A model generated the notes under the pieces. The model was not told the origin of the DNA. It worked only from the letters and a program-made list of their open reading frames with translations, and made no database searches. 58,913 bases of DNA from a virus: positions 1 to 58,913 of IMG/VR virus record IMGVR_UViG_3300009163_003453; one strand, given 5' to 3'. The position numbers and the translations under genes are program-made. Of the stretch, positions 35,676-44,345 are shown one piece after another; within the stretch, counting starts at the first letter, position 1, and every line of letters begins with the position of its first letter.

Positions 35676-37292
35676 TTATTTCGAGAATATGTCACTCTTT
35701 ATTCTTCCAACTTCTTGTTGTAAAATAGTTGAGGCATTCCCAACAAGATCGTTAAATCCTGCGTCTTCAACTTTAGAATCTAAAGTCCTTGGATCTGAAG
35801 CCAATCCAGGATTAAGAGCCCATTGTTTTTTACCTAAAAGCATAGTCTGATACATTCCTTCACTATTAGTATATTCTATTGTAAATCCTAATACAACATA
35901 ATTTCCACAAAGAAAAGCGTTAGGTACTCTTTTGTCTGCAGGAGGAGCAATAGATGTTTTTTCACCCGAAGCAGGAGTATATTTAGAATCACCCGATGCA
36001 GTAGTACTTCCTTCATTCATAATGATAACAGGAAAAGTCTGTCCTCTATATAAGAATGGAGTCCATGCTTTATTTTTAACTTTTAACAGCATCTTATAAC
36101 TATCGTTTCTATTTAATATATTCTGGATCGAAGCTTGTTGGAAGTTTTCATGTACGTTTTCGAAATACAAAGTACCAACGTACGTTTTCTTTACTTCCTC
36201 TTTGTAAATATCCTCTCCTAATCTTCCTTTATTGATTGTATCTCTTGATCCTAGATCCTTATTAGTTACAGATTCTAAATTGTACTCTACAAATTTGTTT
36301 TTAGGCTTATCTGATTTTAATTTATCATCATAAAATTGTATCTTTTGAAAATATCCTAAATCGTTATTAATCCTACCAGCATTTTGTTCCAATGCTAGAT
36401 CTTTTATAAATAAAGGAGACTTACTAAATTCAGTAGAATTAGTTAATAACAAAGGAAACTCAACTTCCATAGTCTCTGCTCCTGGCTGTAAATCCCCACC
36501 CTCTTCTGCGCCATAAGCCATTCTCATGGTTTCTATTGTTCCGTTTTGCTCGTCAAATTGTTTTTTAAGATTAACAAGATTTATATTGTAATATTGATCA
36601 ACCCAACAATCAAAGTAATCCTCCTCGCCAAGCCAAGCACCGTTAACTATCTGTTTAATTAATGTGTTGTAATCAACATTAGGCGATAGCCAATTCATAG
36701 AATCTGAAGTCTTAGCTTCGTTTGAAGCATAGCCTAGACCAAGGTCCTCTGCTATTTTTATTAAAGCATCTGCACTATTACCTTTAAAAACTTTACATAT
36801 ATCCTTGTATAACTTGGGTATTTTTACTTCCCCCATTATAGTATAATTTTGTATCTTACCTGTAGAAGGAGTATAATCAACGTAAGGACCATTATTAAAA
36901 GGTGAAAGAACCTCAGTAATATTAAAGTCCATTCTAATAGGCTTAAATAGTTCACCAAAAGGCCTAATATAGATAGAAACTATATCGCCGTCCTTAGGAA
37001 AAGATGTAAATAAAAATCTTTCGTCAACAGTTTGGAATCTAAATATTATCTTAGGTAAAAATCCAGTAAGATCTAATTTAAAATACGTTAATCCAGTAAC
37101 TACTAAATTATTGATTCTGATAAGTGGCTCAGCCATACCAAAATACTTCTTCTGTACGTTGTTACCTTTTTGATCATTTAAGTTCTTGTCACCTTCTTGG
37201 CTTGAAGTATCAGCAACAGCTAGTTCGTCCAGTACTATGTCAGGATTTCTATATTGTAATATAGATTTTCTTAAATTGAATTCTACAGCCAT
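35676..37292 (-). CDS. Baseplate hub protein, gp27/gpD-like
   Basis: This 538-residue protein has an N-terminal section that reads as an OB-like barrel: EPLIRINNLVVTGLTYFKLD (about 55-74), then LPKIIFRFQTVDERFLF and DGDIVSIYIRP. This resembles the hub fold of T4 gp27 and phage late-control gene D proteins. A middle helical part (about 170-230, with KIAEDLGLGYASNE) matches the LysM-like insert position in D-type proteins. The C-terminal part carries PGVVIMNEG- and GNYVVLGFTIEYTN-type strands. The gp5-like spike gene is two genes downstream. The family assignment is by fold-like pattern and neighbourhood. Confidence 0.7.
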   Translation of the reverse strand: MAVEFNLRKSILQYRNPDIVLDELAVADTSSQEGDKNLNDQKGNNVQKKYFGMAEPLIRINNLVVTGLTYFKLDLTGFLPKIIFRFQTVDERFLFTSFPKDGDIVSIYIRPFGELFKPIRMDFNITEVLSPFNNGPYVDYTPSTGKIQNYTIMGEVKIPKLYKDICKVFKGNSADALIKIAEDLGLGYASNEAKTSDSMNWLSPNVDYNTLIKQIVNGAWLGEEDYFDCWVDQYYNINLVNLKKQFDEQNGTIETMRMAYGAEEGGDLQPGAETMEVEFPLLLTNSTEFSKSPLFIKDLALEQNAGRINNDLGYFQKIQFYDDKLKSDKPKNKFVEYNLESVTNKDLGSRDTINKGRLGEDIYKEEVKKTYVGTLYFENVHENFQQASIQNILNRNDSYKMLLKVKNKAWTPFLYRGQTFPVIIMNEGSTTASGDSKYTPASGEKTSIAPPADKRVPNAFLCGNYVVLGFTIEYTNSEGMYQTMLLGKKQWALNPGLASDPRTLDSKVEDAGFNDLVGNASTILQQEVGRIKSDIFSK

Positions 37293-37295
37293 TTA

Positions 37296-37901
37296 TTATC
37301 TTTTAAAAATGTTTTTCTGAGCAAGCTTAGATTTAATATCAGTAACAGAAACGTTCTTTCTAACTTTAGCTCTACATTGACCTATATCTGGACCAAATAT
37401 TAATCTTCCTCCCTCTACTAAAATTTGTTGTTGTCCCTCTTGTAGCATATTAGGAGGTAAAGGAGTTTCTGCAAGATTGGATATATTCTTAGAATTTAGA
37501 TAGTTTAATCTTTCCTGACTTACTTGAGATATCTTCTCCTGTAATTCTTTTCTGAATGATTTAGCTTTTTGTCTTTGGTTAGTAGCTGTTTGTCCGCTGG
37601 TAAAAAGATCTTTTAGCATCTGATTCGTAGGAACCGCAAGTATTTCACCAGATTTAACACTAAGGGGATTCGATATATTATTTAGTTTTAGTAACGATCC
37701 TAAATATCTATGATCAGACTGATACGATATAGAAACAAGATCCGGTCTCATTTCAGTCTCATCAGTTACTATTGCAATACTTCTAAGATCATATCTAATT
37801 TGTTTAGTGTCCCAAGAGGGTGCAACTAGATCCAGGTATGTAATACCAGTATTAGGATTAGTCCTATAAGATTTAGCTTCTATAATATCAATTCCTAACA
37901 T
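37296..37901 (-). CDS. gp53-like baseplate wedge protein with LysM-type fold
   Basis: This 201-residue protein carries at residues 52-91 the pattern RPDLVSISYQSDHRYLGSLL followed by NNISNPLSVKSGEILAVP. This is the spacing of the LysM-like domain found in T4 gp53 and related baseplate proteins, where the first part ends in a tyrosine and the last gives a GxxLxIP-like end. A basic helix covers about 105-130. It is 2 bases after the 614-residue gene and 3 bases before the gp27-like gene. A wedge role is inferred from the domain and the neighbours. Confidence 0.7.
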   Translation of the reverse strand: MLGIDIIEAKSYRTNPNTGITYLDLVAPSWDTKQIRYDLRSIAIVTDETEMRPDLVSISYQSDHRYLGSLLKLNNISNPLSVKSGEILAVPTNQMLKDLFTSGQTATNQRQKAKSFRKELQEKISQVSQERLNYLNSKNISNLAETPLPPNMLQEGQQQILVEGGRLIFGPDIGQCRAKVRKNVSVTDIKSKLAQKNIFKR

Positions 37902-37903
37902 AA

Positions 37904-39748
37904 TTATTGAGTTCTATTTGTTTCTGTTCCTGTCAATGTGCTACTTCCTTGAGTTACCACTTGATCTAAAGATGATAGTCTATTAACTTGAACACCGCTA
38001 GTATTAATCCAAGCTTGTGTGGATTCTCCGCTGGTTGTTAATTGACCTAAGTATAATCTTCCGTTACCCCTGTTAAACATAGATTCCCAATCACCTCTGT
38101 GTCTTTGTCTTCCTGGTGCAAGGGTAAACGATGCTTTAATCTCTGTAGGAAAATCATCCGGCCCTAATTCGTCATTAAAGTTTATTTTAACATTAGTGCA
38201 TATTAGATTCCCTATCATTGCTATAGGATTCAATGGATTTCCCACAACTAAATGCCACTCACCTACTGGATATCCGCTTAACATAATAGGTTGATAGTAA
38301 ACTTTCCTTAGAAAAGCATCACTAAGCATAACCGATATTGATCTATATAATTTAGAATCTTTTCCTAATGGCTTATTATCCGGGTCGTTTGCAAAATTTT
38401 TAATCTCAGTAACCATTTGGTTCATTTCTTCAGATACAGATTTCTCTGCAGCAAGTTGTCTTTCCACAGTAGATTTAGATAACATCTTAGAAACTGTATC
38501 TCTTAAATATTGTATCGGATCAACAATAGACTTAGCATACCCAGCAGGTCCGCCAGGGAATCCTAATCCAGTATTAGTTTGAGATAATCTAAGCTCAGGA
38601 GATAAAAATTGCCCGTAATCAGTTCCTATCGAAAATAAGTTCGTCATTAAATCCAAGAAAAGAAGCTTAGAATTAACCTGACCAACAGACGAGAGGGTAT
38701 AATCGAAATTTATAGTAAATCCATCTGTACCACCGGAGAACCCTTGAGTTCTGTAATACATCTGGTTAACTGTATTAACATTAACGAATATCTTTTTAGA
38801 TAAAGGTCCTTCACCACTTACTGCTTCGTCTAGTAAAGCTCTTTTCAGTCTGTTTTCACTTTTTTCGGGAGATAGTAAAGTACCTACTAATTTATCAATT
38901 CCGTCCACATCTAATCCAGAGGTACCGCTTTGTACAAAAGATTTTATTAAATCCCCATAAGGTGAGTTCATTAAACCAGGGTCCCCAGTTTGCTCGTTTT
39001 TTACTGGATCCTGTGTACCCATTGTAAAATTTAATCCAGTAGATATACCTAATATAGTGGATAAGCTATTAGCTGTATCCCCCCCGAAGTAAGTAACTGC
39101 TTGAGCTACTGGTAGTGTGGTATTTTCGGTTCCGGTTAAATCCTGCATTCTTCCCAAATCAGGAACGTCTACCATATCGAACTTAACCTTTTTATCCGCA
39201 CCAACTATAAAATCCCCTGCTTTTGAGTTAGGTATAACCCTAAGAGAATCTAGTGTTGGGTTTGCAAATCTTCTTAAAGTAAGCATCCTGTTGTTAGGAA
39301 TTATACCATAATACTTACAAAATATGAAATCTTTAACATTATATAATTGTCCCCTATAAGGGCTTGCTGGATCTAGATATGCGGGTACCTTATTTGTAAC
39401 TCTAGACGTTACGTCTATTATCATTTTTGCAGTGGGATTCCTAGACTCTATCGGAGTTATCTTAGAGATATTCTTAGTAGTTTCCGATTGATGGTATTTA
39501 ACAGTCTCACCCGCATCTCCTTTACCTAAAACATAATAGGCAAATAAACCCCTATATACACCGTCAGAAGTTGCTGCATCATAAAAAAGACTCTTCGGAA
39601 GTGCCTGTAAATCACCTACTTCATACGTAGCAAACGTCTTATCACTAGGAAAAGAGTAGATGTTCGTAGCAAACCTTTGTATGTCGGTTACCGTAGTACC
39701 CCCAGAAGAAGCGTTACCAGAATTATTATTACCGTCAGTTGTGCCCAT
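37904..39748 (-). CDS. Tail structural protein leading the baseplate operon
   Basis: This 614-residue protein starts at ATG 39748 behind a short gap. The N-terminal part is Thr/Gly/Asn-rich; long amphipathic helices lie around residues 410-460. The best conserved-looking section is at about 493-560: EWHLVVGNPLNPIAMIGNLI followed by NDELGPDDFPTEIKASFTL and MFNRGNGRLYL. No enzyme motif is visible. It is transcribed first of a run of genes ending in the giant 2263-residue protein, and the next genes are the gp53- and gp27-like ones. It is probably a tail or baseplate component. A decamer GGTATATAAT lies 2 bases before its start codon, too close for an ordinary promoter. Confidence 0.65.
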   Translation of the reverse strand: MGTTDGNNNSGNASSGGTTVTDIQRFATNIYSFPSDKTFATYEVGDLQALPKSLFYDAATSDGVYRGLFAYYVLGKGDAGETVKYHQSETTKNISKITPIESRNPTAKMIIDVTSRVTNKVPAYLDPASPYRGQLYNVKDFIFCKYYGIIPNNRMLTLRRFANPTLDSLRVIPNSKAGDFIVGADKKVKFDMVDVPDLGRMQDLTGTENTTLPVAQAVTYFGGDTANSLSTILGISTGLNFTMGTQDPVKNEQTGDPGLMNSPYGDLIKSFVQSGTSGLDVDGIDKLVGTLLSPEKSENRLKRALLDEAVSGEGPLSKKIFVNVNTVNQMYYRTQGFSGGTDGFTINFDYTLSSVGQVNSKLLFLDLMTNLFSIGTDYGQFLSPELRLSQTNTGLGFPGGPAGYAKSIVDPIQYLRDTVSKMLSKSTVERQLAAEKSVSEEMNQMVTEIKNFANDPDNKPLGKDSKLYRSISVMLSDAFLRKVYYQPIMLSGYPVGEWHLVVGNPLNPIAMIGNLICTNVKINFNDELGPDDFPTEIKASFTLAPGRQRHRGDWESMFNRGNGRLYLGQLTTSGESTQAWINTSGVQVNRLSSLDQVVTQGSSTLTGTETNRTQ

Positions 39749-39770
39749 GTATTATATACCTCTACTTTTA

Positions 39771-40091
39771 TTAGTCAGCTAAAACAATATCACAAAATTC
39801 GTGTTCGAAAATTTCTGATATTTTTAATTTTAGGAGATCAATAAAAGGATCAGTAGGGCTGTCATATATTATGACTAATTTACATCCCGTAGAAATTTTA
39901 TTTTTAGAGCTTGTCATTTTTTTATGAAGCCACTCTTCAAATATATATTGACGTACTTCATTCATGCTATCCGGAGTTAAGCTGTTACTTTTAAACCACG
40001 AATTAACATCTATATGGCACACGTCATATTGTTCTGGATTAATATTTTTAATCTTGTCGACTTTAGAAACTATGAAAGATTGAAAATACAC
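39771..40091 (-). CDS. Small protein of unknown function
   Basis: This 106-residue protein has no signal peptide, membrane segment or motif that I recognise. It reads as a compact alpha/beta protein: a strand (CKLVIIYD) near residues 69-76 and long flanking helices. It follows the 57-residue gene with a 4-base gap and lies 22 bases before the 614-residue tail gene, so it is probably in the same transcript. A chaperone or assembly role is possible from position only. Confidence 0.55.
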   Translation of the reverse strand: MYFQSFIVSKVDKIKNINPEQYDVCHIDVNSWFKSNSLTPDSMNEVRQYIFEEWLHKKMTSSKNKISTGCKLVIIYDSPTDPFIDLLKLKISEIFEHEFCDIVLAD

Positions 40092-40095
40092 TAAA

Positions 40096-40269
40096 TTATT
40101 TTTGGTCTTTATTTTTGTTTCTCTGCTCAGTTAGATTTCTAAGTCTTATTAGATTACCCATAGACTTGGCTCTATCTTTAGCCTCTTCTGTGTTCATGGA
40201 TTTATTTTTACCAAATACTCCAATTTCTTTGGCAATTTTTCTTCTTTCTTTTCTATTCGGAAGGTTCAT
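40096..40269 (-). CDS. Small basic protein (57 residues)
   Basis: An ATG at 40267-40269 and a TAA at 40096-40098 bound 57 codons. The product is very basic (MNLPNRKERRKIAKEIGVFG, then EEAKDRAKSMGNLIRLRNL). It overlaps the end of the Nudix-like gene by 17 bases and ends 4 bases before the next start, the same tight packing as its neighbours, which supports it as a real gene. A short charged helix-turn-helix-like layout suggests nucleic-acid or protein binding, but no family is recognised. Confidence 0.6.
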   Translation of the reverse strand: MNLPNRKERRKIAKEIGVFGKNKSMNTEEAKDRAKSMGNLIRLRNLTEQRNKNKDQK

Positions 40270-40816
40270 TTTCTTCTTGGTTTTTGTTAAACAAATCTTT
40301 AAATGTCTTAATAAATAATGTACTAACTAAAGAATCATCAAGATCTAAAGCCTCGTCAACACTTATTAATTCAAATTTAGTGTCTTTCTCGTCCTTAGAA
40401 CCATCTGTTGTTTTTTCCTCCGCTACCATTGATGTGATATTTACAGAAAAACAAGGATTAGAGTTCATTACCAATTTTGAGGTAAATAAGCTACCTAAGA
40501 ATTTCCATCTTTTTAAATCGCTAATGTCAAATCCAGATTCCTCTTTAAGTTCTCTAACAGCAGTTTGGAATATATTATCATCGGAATCATCCTGAGATCC
40601 AGTGATCAATGTCTTAGCCATTCCACCAGGTCTTTGATCTAATACCTCAGATATAATGCCTATTTTATCAGGATAACCATTATCGTTTAAAGTATAGGGC
40701 ATTATAATAACACCAGGATTGATTTGGCGAACAAATAAATGTCCATCAAGTTCAACTACCTCTCTATTCTTCGTCTTTTGTATTACTGTTTGTTCCACTT
40801 TTTCGTTGAGCTCCAT
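40253..40816 (-). CDS. Nudix-like hydrolase
   Basis: This 187-residue protein has a Nudix-box core, REL-KEESGF (88-96), preceded by a region where the usual GX5E is only partly kept: an aspartate replaces the first glutamate. The essential REXXEEXG part is intact, so binding of a metal-pyrophosphate is plausible. Nudix enzymes cleave nucleoside diphosphates linked to another group. In T4-like phages they act on nucleotides, NAD or mRNA caps. The start overlaps the end of the 210-residue gene by 53 bases, unusually long here, but no later methionine fits well. The C-terminal tail is acidic. Confidence 0.7.
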   Translation of the reverse strand: MELNEKVEQTVIQKTKNREVVELDGHLFVRQINPGVIIMPYTLNDNGYPDKIGIISEVLDQRPGGMAKTLITGSQDDSDDNIFQTAVRELKEESGFDISDLKRWKFLGSLFTSKLVMNSNPCFSVNITSMVAEEKTTDGSKDEKDTKFELISVDEALDLDDSLVSTLFIKTFKDLFNKNQEENEPSE

Positions 40817-41354
40817 TTCCTTTATATATATCTTTTATATTTATCCTCAAACTGTCCTTGATTACTTCGATGTCTAGATCTCTAACTACAAATTCTATTA
40901 TTTCATCTTCTGCATCATCAAATGATGAGGATAGAACATTATAAAGATTCTTTGTTGGCAAATTCAATTTTAAGTTTATGCTCACCTCTACCCAATTCGG
41001 TTTTTGCTTTTGTAAAAGAGAAACTATAGGATTATCTGCCATTTTATTTTTTGGCTGATTATCAGAAACCATAACATTTCTAACAGGAGAACTTTGTTGG
41101 ATATTATCCAAATGAGAAGGCAATTGATTAACGATAGACGAAGGATCAACCTGTAGCATATAATCGTTCATTAGGTCGTAGTTTATTCTACTACCACCTT
41201 TAAAATTTATCCATATGATACCACTTGTTGGATCTTTAAATAAATTTTCATATTCACAAACTTGTCCGTCGTTATCTCCCTTAGTCCATTTATAAAGGAA
41301 AGGGGATAATTCCTTATCTAGAATCTCTATATCGATTTCTTCTACGTTTTCCAT
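40764..41354 (-). CDS. Protein of unknown function in the accessory cluster
   Basis: I chose the ATG at 41354 (MENVEEIDIEILDK), which starts 2 bases after the stop of the upstream gene. The frame is open to 41396, but that would overlap the upstream gene by 41 bases and add a Lys-rich leader. The product of about 196 residues is acidic at the start and has a middle section with GIIWINFKGGSRINYDL. A C-terminal helix-strand part includes EDEIIEFVVRDLDIEVI. No motif is recognised. It lies among small genes that precede the tail operon. Confidence 0.55.
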   Translation of the reverse strand: MENVEEIDIEILDKELSPFLYKWTKGDNDGQVCEYENLFKDPTSGIIWINFKGGSRINYDLMNDYMLQVDPSSIVNQLPSHLDNIQQSSPVRNVMVSDNQPKNKMADNPIVSLLQKQKPNWVEVSINLKLNLPTKNLYNVLSSSFDDAEDEIIEFVVRDLDIEVIKDSLRINIKDIYKGNGAQRKSGTNSNTKDEE

Positions 41355-41355
41355 C

Positions 41356-41616
41356 TTATTTTTTTTTCTTGTTATTTTTTTTAGGAGATTCCACATCTTC
41401 TGTAATTTTTATTTCAGTAAATCCCTCGTTTTTTAATGAAGTAATCCAAGAAGGTAAATCTTTTTCTATAATCCATGTGTCTTCGTATCTTGTACTTCCT
41501 ATACTATTAACAATCAATATATTATCCATCGCTGGACTATCATGCCTGGATATCTCTATAGATGATTTACCTTTGCTTTTATTTAAAACCAGTTTAAACC
41601 CTTTAGAAATGTCCAT
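41356..41616 (-). CDS. Small protein of unknown function
   Basis: This 86-residue protein has an N-terminal beta-like section (FKLVLNKSKGKSSIEISR), a Trp-containing segment (DTWIIEKDLPSWITSL) and a lysine-only tail. It is not recognised. It starts 33 bases after the stop of the methyltransferase-like gene. The gap includes a TATAAATT stretch on the minus strand that resembles a T4-type late promoter (TATAAATA) and may start the accessory unit. Confidence 0.55.
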   Translation of the reverse strand: MDISKGFKLVLNKSKGKSSIEISRHDSPAMDNILIVNSIGSTRYEDTWIIEKDLPSWITSLKNEGFTEIKITEDVESPKKNNKKKK

Positions 41617-41649
41617 GGTATAATTTATAGTGTTTTAAATGGAATAATT

Positions 41650-42276
41650 TCAATTAACATTTAAAACTTCAACCGGATATAATTCTAAGAATTCATCCGG
41701 TGTAATTATATCAAGTACTGTGTTCCTATTAGAATCAAAGAAATCCCAGCTAATTGCATCATTAGGGAAAACGTTTATACTTTCACTAAGATCTTTAGTT
41801 AGTATTCCAACTCCCCAGTCGCTATCTACTGTTCTTAGTTTAACATTATTGTTATATAGTCTCAATTTAATTAAAGAAAGATATACTGTTCCATTCCATT
41901 CACCGTTTGCTGGAGGACCAAAATTAGGCTTAGTATCAGCATGAAATGATGTAGGAGGATTGCAATCATGTAGAAGTATTGTTCCACCTTCCTTAAGATG
42001 TTTTAGTGAATTCTCTATATCAACGTCAACCTGAAAATCTAAATGTAATCCATCAATAAAAATCACATCAAATTTAGTATCTTCAGTGATAGAACTAAAG
42101 AAATTGTCAGATGTCATTATATGGGTAGTGCCAGAACTAACTGGATTAGGATCTACGCCTGTTTTATTTTTACAGCATATCTCCTTAAAACATTTACCAT
42201 CTCTTACACCTATCTCAAGGTAATCACTGTATCCTTTAGACTCTATTACCCTGTTAATTATTTCGTATCTTTTCAT
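41650..42276 (-). CDS. Class I SAM-dependent methyltransferase
   Basis: The 208-residue protein has the SAM-binding glycine motif YLEIGVRDGKCF (19-30), an acidic second strand (TGVDPNP, 39-45) and FDVIFIDGLHLD (69-80) followed by GGTILLHDCNP (97-107). The layout fits the Methyltransf_24 group, which often sits in polysaccharide gene clusters and methylates sugars. It overlaps the GT2 gene by 4 bases and is the last gene of the glycan operon. The product (perhaps an O-methylated sugar) is inferred from the company it keeps. Confidence 0.8.
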   Translation of the reverse strand: MKRYEIINRVIESKGYSDYLEIGVRDGKCFKEICCKNKTGVDPNPVSSGTTHIMTSDNFFSSITEDTKFDVIFIDGLHLDFQVDVDIENSLKHLKEGGTILLHDCNPPTSFHADTKPNFGPPANGEWNGTVYLSLIKLRLYNNNVKLRTVDSDWGVGILTKDLSESINVFPNDAISWDFFDSNRNTVLDIITPDEFLELYPVEVLNVN

Positions 42277-42992
42277 TTTATTTTATTTTTCCATTTTTCA
42301 ATAAATATAGGTTGAGATCCCATAGTCATTTCGTGCATTTGATTAGAATCAGTAACTACCCTTTCGGTTGTTTTTCCTATGTTTTTATCATGATGTACAA
42401 CAACTGAATCTGTTACAAGAATATGTGAAAGCCCGTGGTACTGAAGTTCCATAGCATAATCATTATCACAAAACCAATGATGGAATCTTTCGTCAAGATC
42501 TCCAATTATTTCATAAATATCCCTCTTCTGTACTATACACCATCCTGAGATTTCTTTCCTTATGTTGTATCCCATGTAATATCCTGTATTTTCAAATATT
42601 CCATACATGGTCTGTGTTCTAGGACATATAGGAGAAAAAGATAAGGTGTCTTGATTTTCTATAGATGCTTTGAGAATATTGGTAAACCATCCATTAGTAA
42701 ACTCAAGATCATTGTTACATAAAGCAACCCATTGAGAGTTTTCTTTTTTTCTTCCAAAATTTAAGAATTTGTGATATCCGTAAGGAAGTGGAGCTTCGTA
42801 TGTTTTTACATTTTCTGCAATATATTCCCATTTAACTCCAGGTTCAGATTCAACTACTATAATATTAAAATTATCAACCGCATTTTCCTCAGAAAGCAAT
42901 ATTGAGAATATGCAATTTTTTGTAAGGGATTTACAATAGTCATCTTTAGCATAACTTATTATTACAATATCAAGTAATTTATTCTGCATCAT
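42273..42992 (-). CDS. GT2-family glycosyltransferase
   Basis: This 239-residue protein starts with the GT-A entry strand LLDIVIISYAKDDYC (6-20). The metal-binding site is CNND (92-95) followed by LEF, a DxD-like form, and GWCIVQKRDIYEIIGDLDERF gives the acceptor-loop pattern seen in rhamnosyl- and related GT2 enzymes. Either of two leading methionines could be the start. There is no membrane anchor. It overlaps KdsA by 14 bases and the methyltransferase by 4. The sugar it transfers cannot be read from the sequence. Confidence 0.8.
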   Translation of the reverse strand: MMQNKLLDIVIISYAKDDYCKSLTKNCIFSILLSEENAVDNFNIIVVESEPGVKWEYIAENVKTYEAPLPYGYHKFLNFGRKKENSQWVALCNNDLEFTNGWFTNILKASIENQDTLSFSPICPRTQTMYGIFENTGYYMGYNIRKEISGWCIVQKRDIYEIIGDLDERFHHWFCDNDYAMELQYHGLSHILVTDSVVVHHDKNIGKTTERVVTDSNQMHEMTMGSQPIFIEKWKNKIK

Positions 42993-43782
42993 ATATTTTT
43001 CTTGCTTTTTTTATTACCCCTTCAAATAATCCTAATCGTAGCATATTCTCAGAATCAGATGGAGATAATTCAGGATAAGGATGTGTTTCAATAAATAACC
43101 CGTCAGCTCCCATAACTGCAGCAAATTTAACCATATCCTCCACCATATCTCCTCTCCCTTCAGTCTTACCACTTGGTCCATTAGGTCTTTGTAGACTATG
43201 TGTACAATCCATTATTATTACAGATCTTTCACAAGATTTTTTTAACCTGCTTATTGAAGTTGCATCAACAATTAAATCATTATACCCAAAGCTATTTCCT
43301 CTTTCCCCTATGATTAAAACAGATCCTCCAGCTTTATAAAATTTATCTTCTATGAATTTACATGATTCAGGGGAAAGGAATTGTCCTTTTTTAACCAACG
43401 TGGGTTTACCGGTTCTAGCACAAGCTTCTATGAGATCTGTTTGTCTACAAAGAAAAGCAGGAACCTGTAAAATATCTACAACAGAAGCTACCTTTTCAAC
43501 TTGTGAAACATCATGTACGTCTGTAATAACACCGATTTCAAGCCTCTCTTTTATATTTTTAAGTATTTCTAATCCTTTATCTATACCTATGCCTCTAAAG
43601 CCGTCATAAGACGTTCTATTTGCTTTATCAAAACTAGCTTTGAATACGGGATAAAAATTATAAAGTCCAGCGCATCTTTTTACTTCGATAGCAATCTCGT
43701 AGCAAGTATCCCATGATTGAATAACACAAGGACCCGCTATTAATATTTTATTTTTTTGATTTCTCTCCAAGATATCCAGCAT
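42979..43782 (-). CDS. kdsA: 3-deoxy-8-phosphooctulonate (Kdo-8-P) synthase
   Basis: At 267 residues it matches the family length. It condenses arabinose-5-phosphate with PEP to form Kdo-8-phosphate, the committed step to Kdo for LPS. Motifs are AGPC (16-19), FKASFDKANRTS (47-58), PAFLCRQTDL (108-117), LVKKGQFLSP (129-138) and MDCTHSLQRPNG (191-202). Cys19 at the start of the first motif marks the metal-dependent subtype, and His195 and Glu231 are also at metal positions. It overlaps the isomerase gene upstream by 35 bases and the GT2 gene downstream by 14, so the pair is probably co-translated. Kdo-8-P phosphatase and CMP-Kdo synthetase are not in the window. Confidence 0.95.
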   Translation of the reverse strand: MLDILERNQKNKILIAGPCVIQSWDTCYEIAIEVKRCAGLYNFYPVFKASFDKANRTSYDGFRGIGIDKGLEILKNIKERLEIGVITDVHDVSQVEKVASVVDILQVPAFLCRQTDLIEACARTGKPTLVKKGQFLSPESCKFIEDKFYKAGGSVLIIGERGNSFGYNDLIVDATSISRLKKSCERSVIIMDCTHSLQRPNGPSGKTEGRGDMVEDMVKFAAVMGADGLFIETHPYPELSPSDSENMLRLGLFEGVIKKARKIYDAE

Positions 43783-44326
43783 GATGTAACTTTGAGTATT
43801 TTTGTTTAGTAAATTCTTTGCTTGTCATTAATCCAACTACTATAAGATCACATACAACAGACATACAAGTGGTTGAAGTTGTTGGGGTTAGTCCTAATGG
43901 ACATATCTCTTCTACTTCACCAAATTCAATATAGTCTGCACATCTTAGATCTAAATGAGTATTACTTTTCCCTACAACACCAAAGATGATATTTCCGTAT
44001 TCTAATAAATGAACAAGTTCAATCAGTTCTATAACTTCTCTAGTTTTTCCAGAGTTGCTAAAAACTATAATTATATCATCCGGCATTATCATACCAAGAT
44101 CACCGTGTTGAGCTTCTGCAGGGTGTATAAAAAAAGAGGGTGTTCCTGTAGAGCAGAGAGTAGTTGCAAATGTGTGTGCAATTTGTCCTGCTTTACCCAT
44201 TCCAGATGTTATGATTCTTCCACCTTTTAAATCGGAATTTATTCTTGTTACAATATCTCCAATTCTTTGTGTGGGAATTTTTCTTAAATACTCTATTTCT
44301 TTTTCGATTAAACCATTATAGTTCAT
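43748..44326 (-). CDS. kdsD: Arabinose-5-phosphate isomerase, SIS domain only
   Basis: This 192-residue protein has the SIS fold motifs TSGMGKAGQIAHTFATTL (40-57), AEAQHGDLGMI (70-80), VFSNSGKT (88-95) and LGLTPTTST followed by the HAGYLGEK end. The family converts ribulose-5-phosphate to arabinose-5-phosphate, the KdsA substrate. Bacterial KdsD and GutQ carry two CBS domains after the SIS domain; here they are missing, giving the short single-domain form. The overlap with kdsA suggests substrate channelling or at least co-synthesis. It follows the GDP-mannose dehydratase with a 19-base gap. Confidence 0.9.
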   Translation of the reverse strand: MNYNGLIEKEIEYLRKIPTQRIGDIVTRINSDLKGGRIITSGMGKAGQIAHTFATTLCSTGTPSFFIHPAEAQHGDLGMIMPDDIIIVFSNSGKTREVIELIELVHLLEYGNIIFGVVGKSNTHLDLRCADYIEFGEVEEICPLGLTPTTSTTCMSVVCDLIVVGLMTSKEFTKQKYSKLHHAGYLGEKSKK

Positions 44327-44345
44327 TAATAAATAAATTAAAAGA

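Noticed and set aside
39751-39760. GGTATATAAT before the 614-residue gene as a promoter
   Set aside because: Only 2 bases separate it from the start codon, which leaves no room for a leader. Probably chance in AT-rich DNA.
40764-41396. Start of the 210-codon gene at 41396
   Set aside because: It would overlap the upstream gene by 41 bases and add a Lys/Arg leader. ATG 41354 gives the tight packing seen elsewhere.
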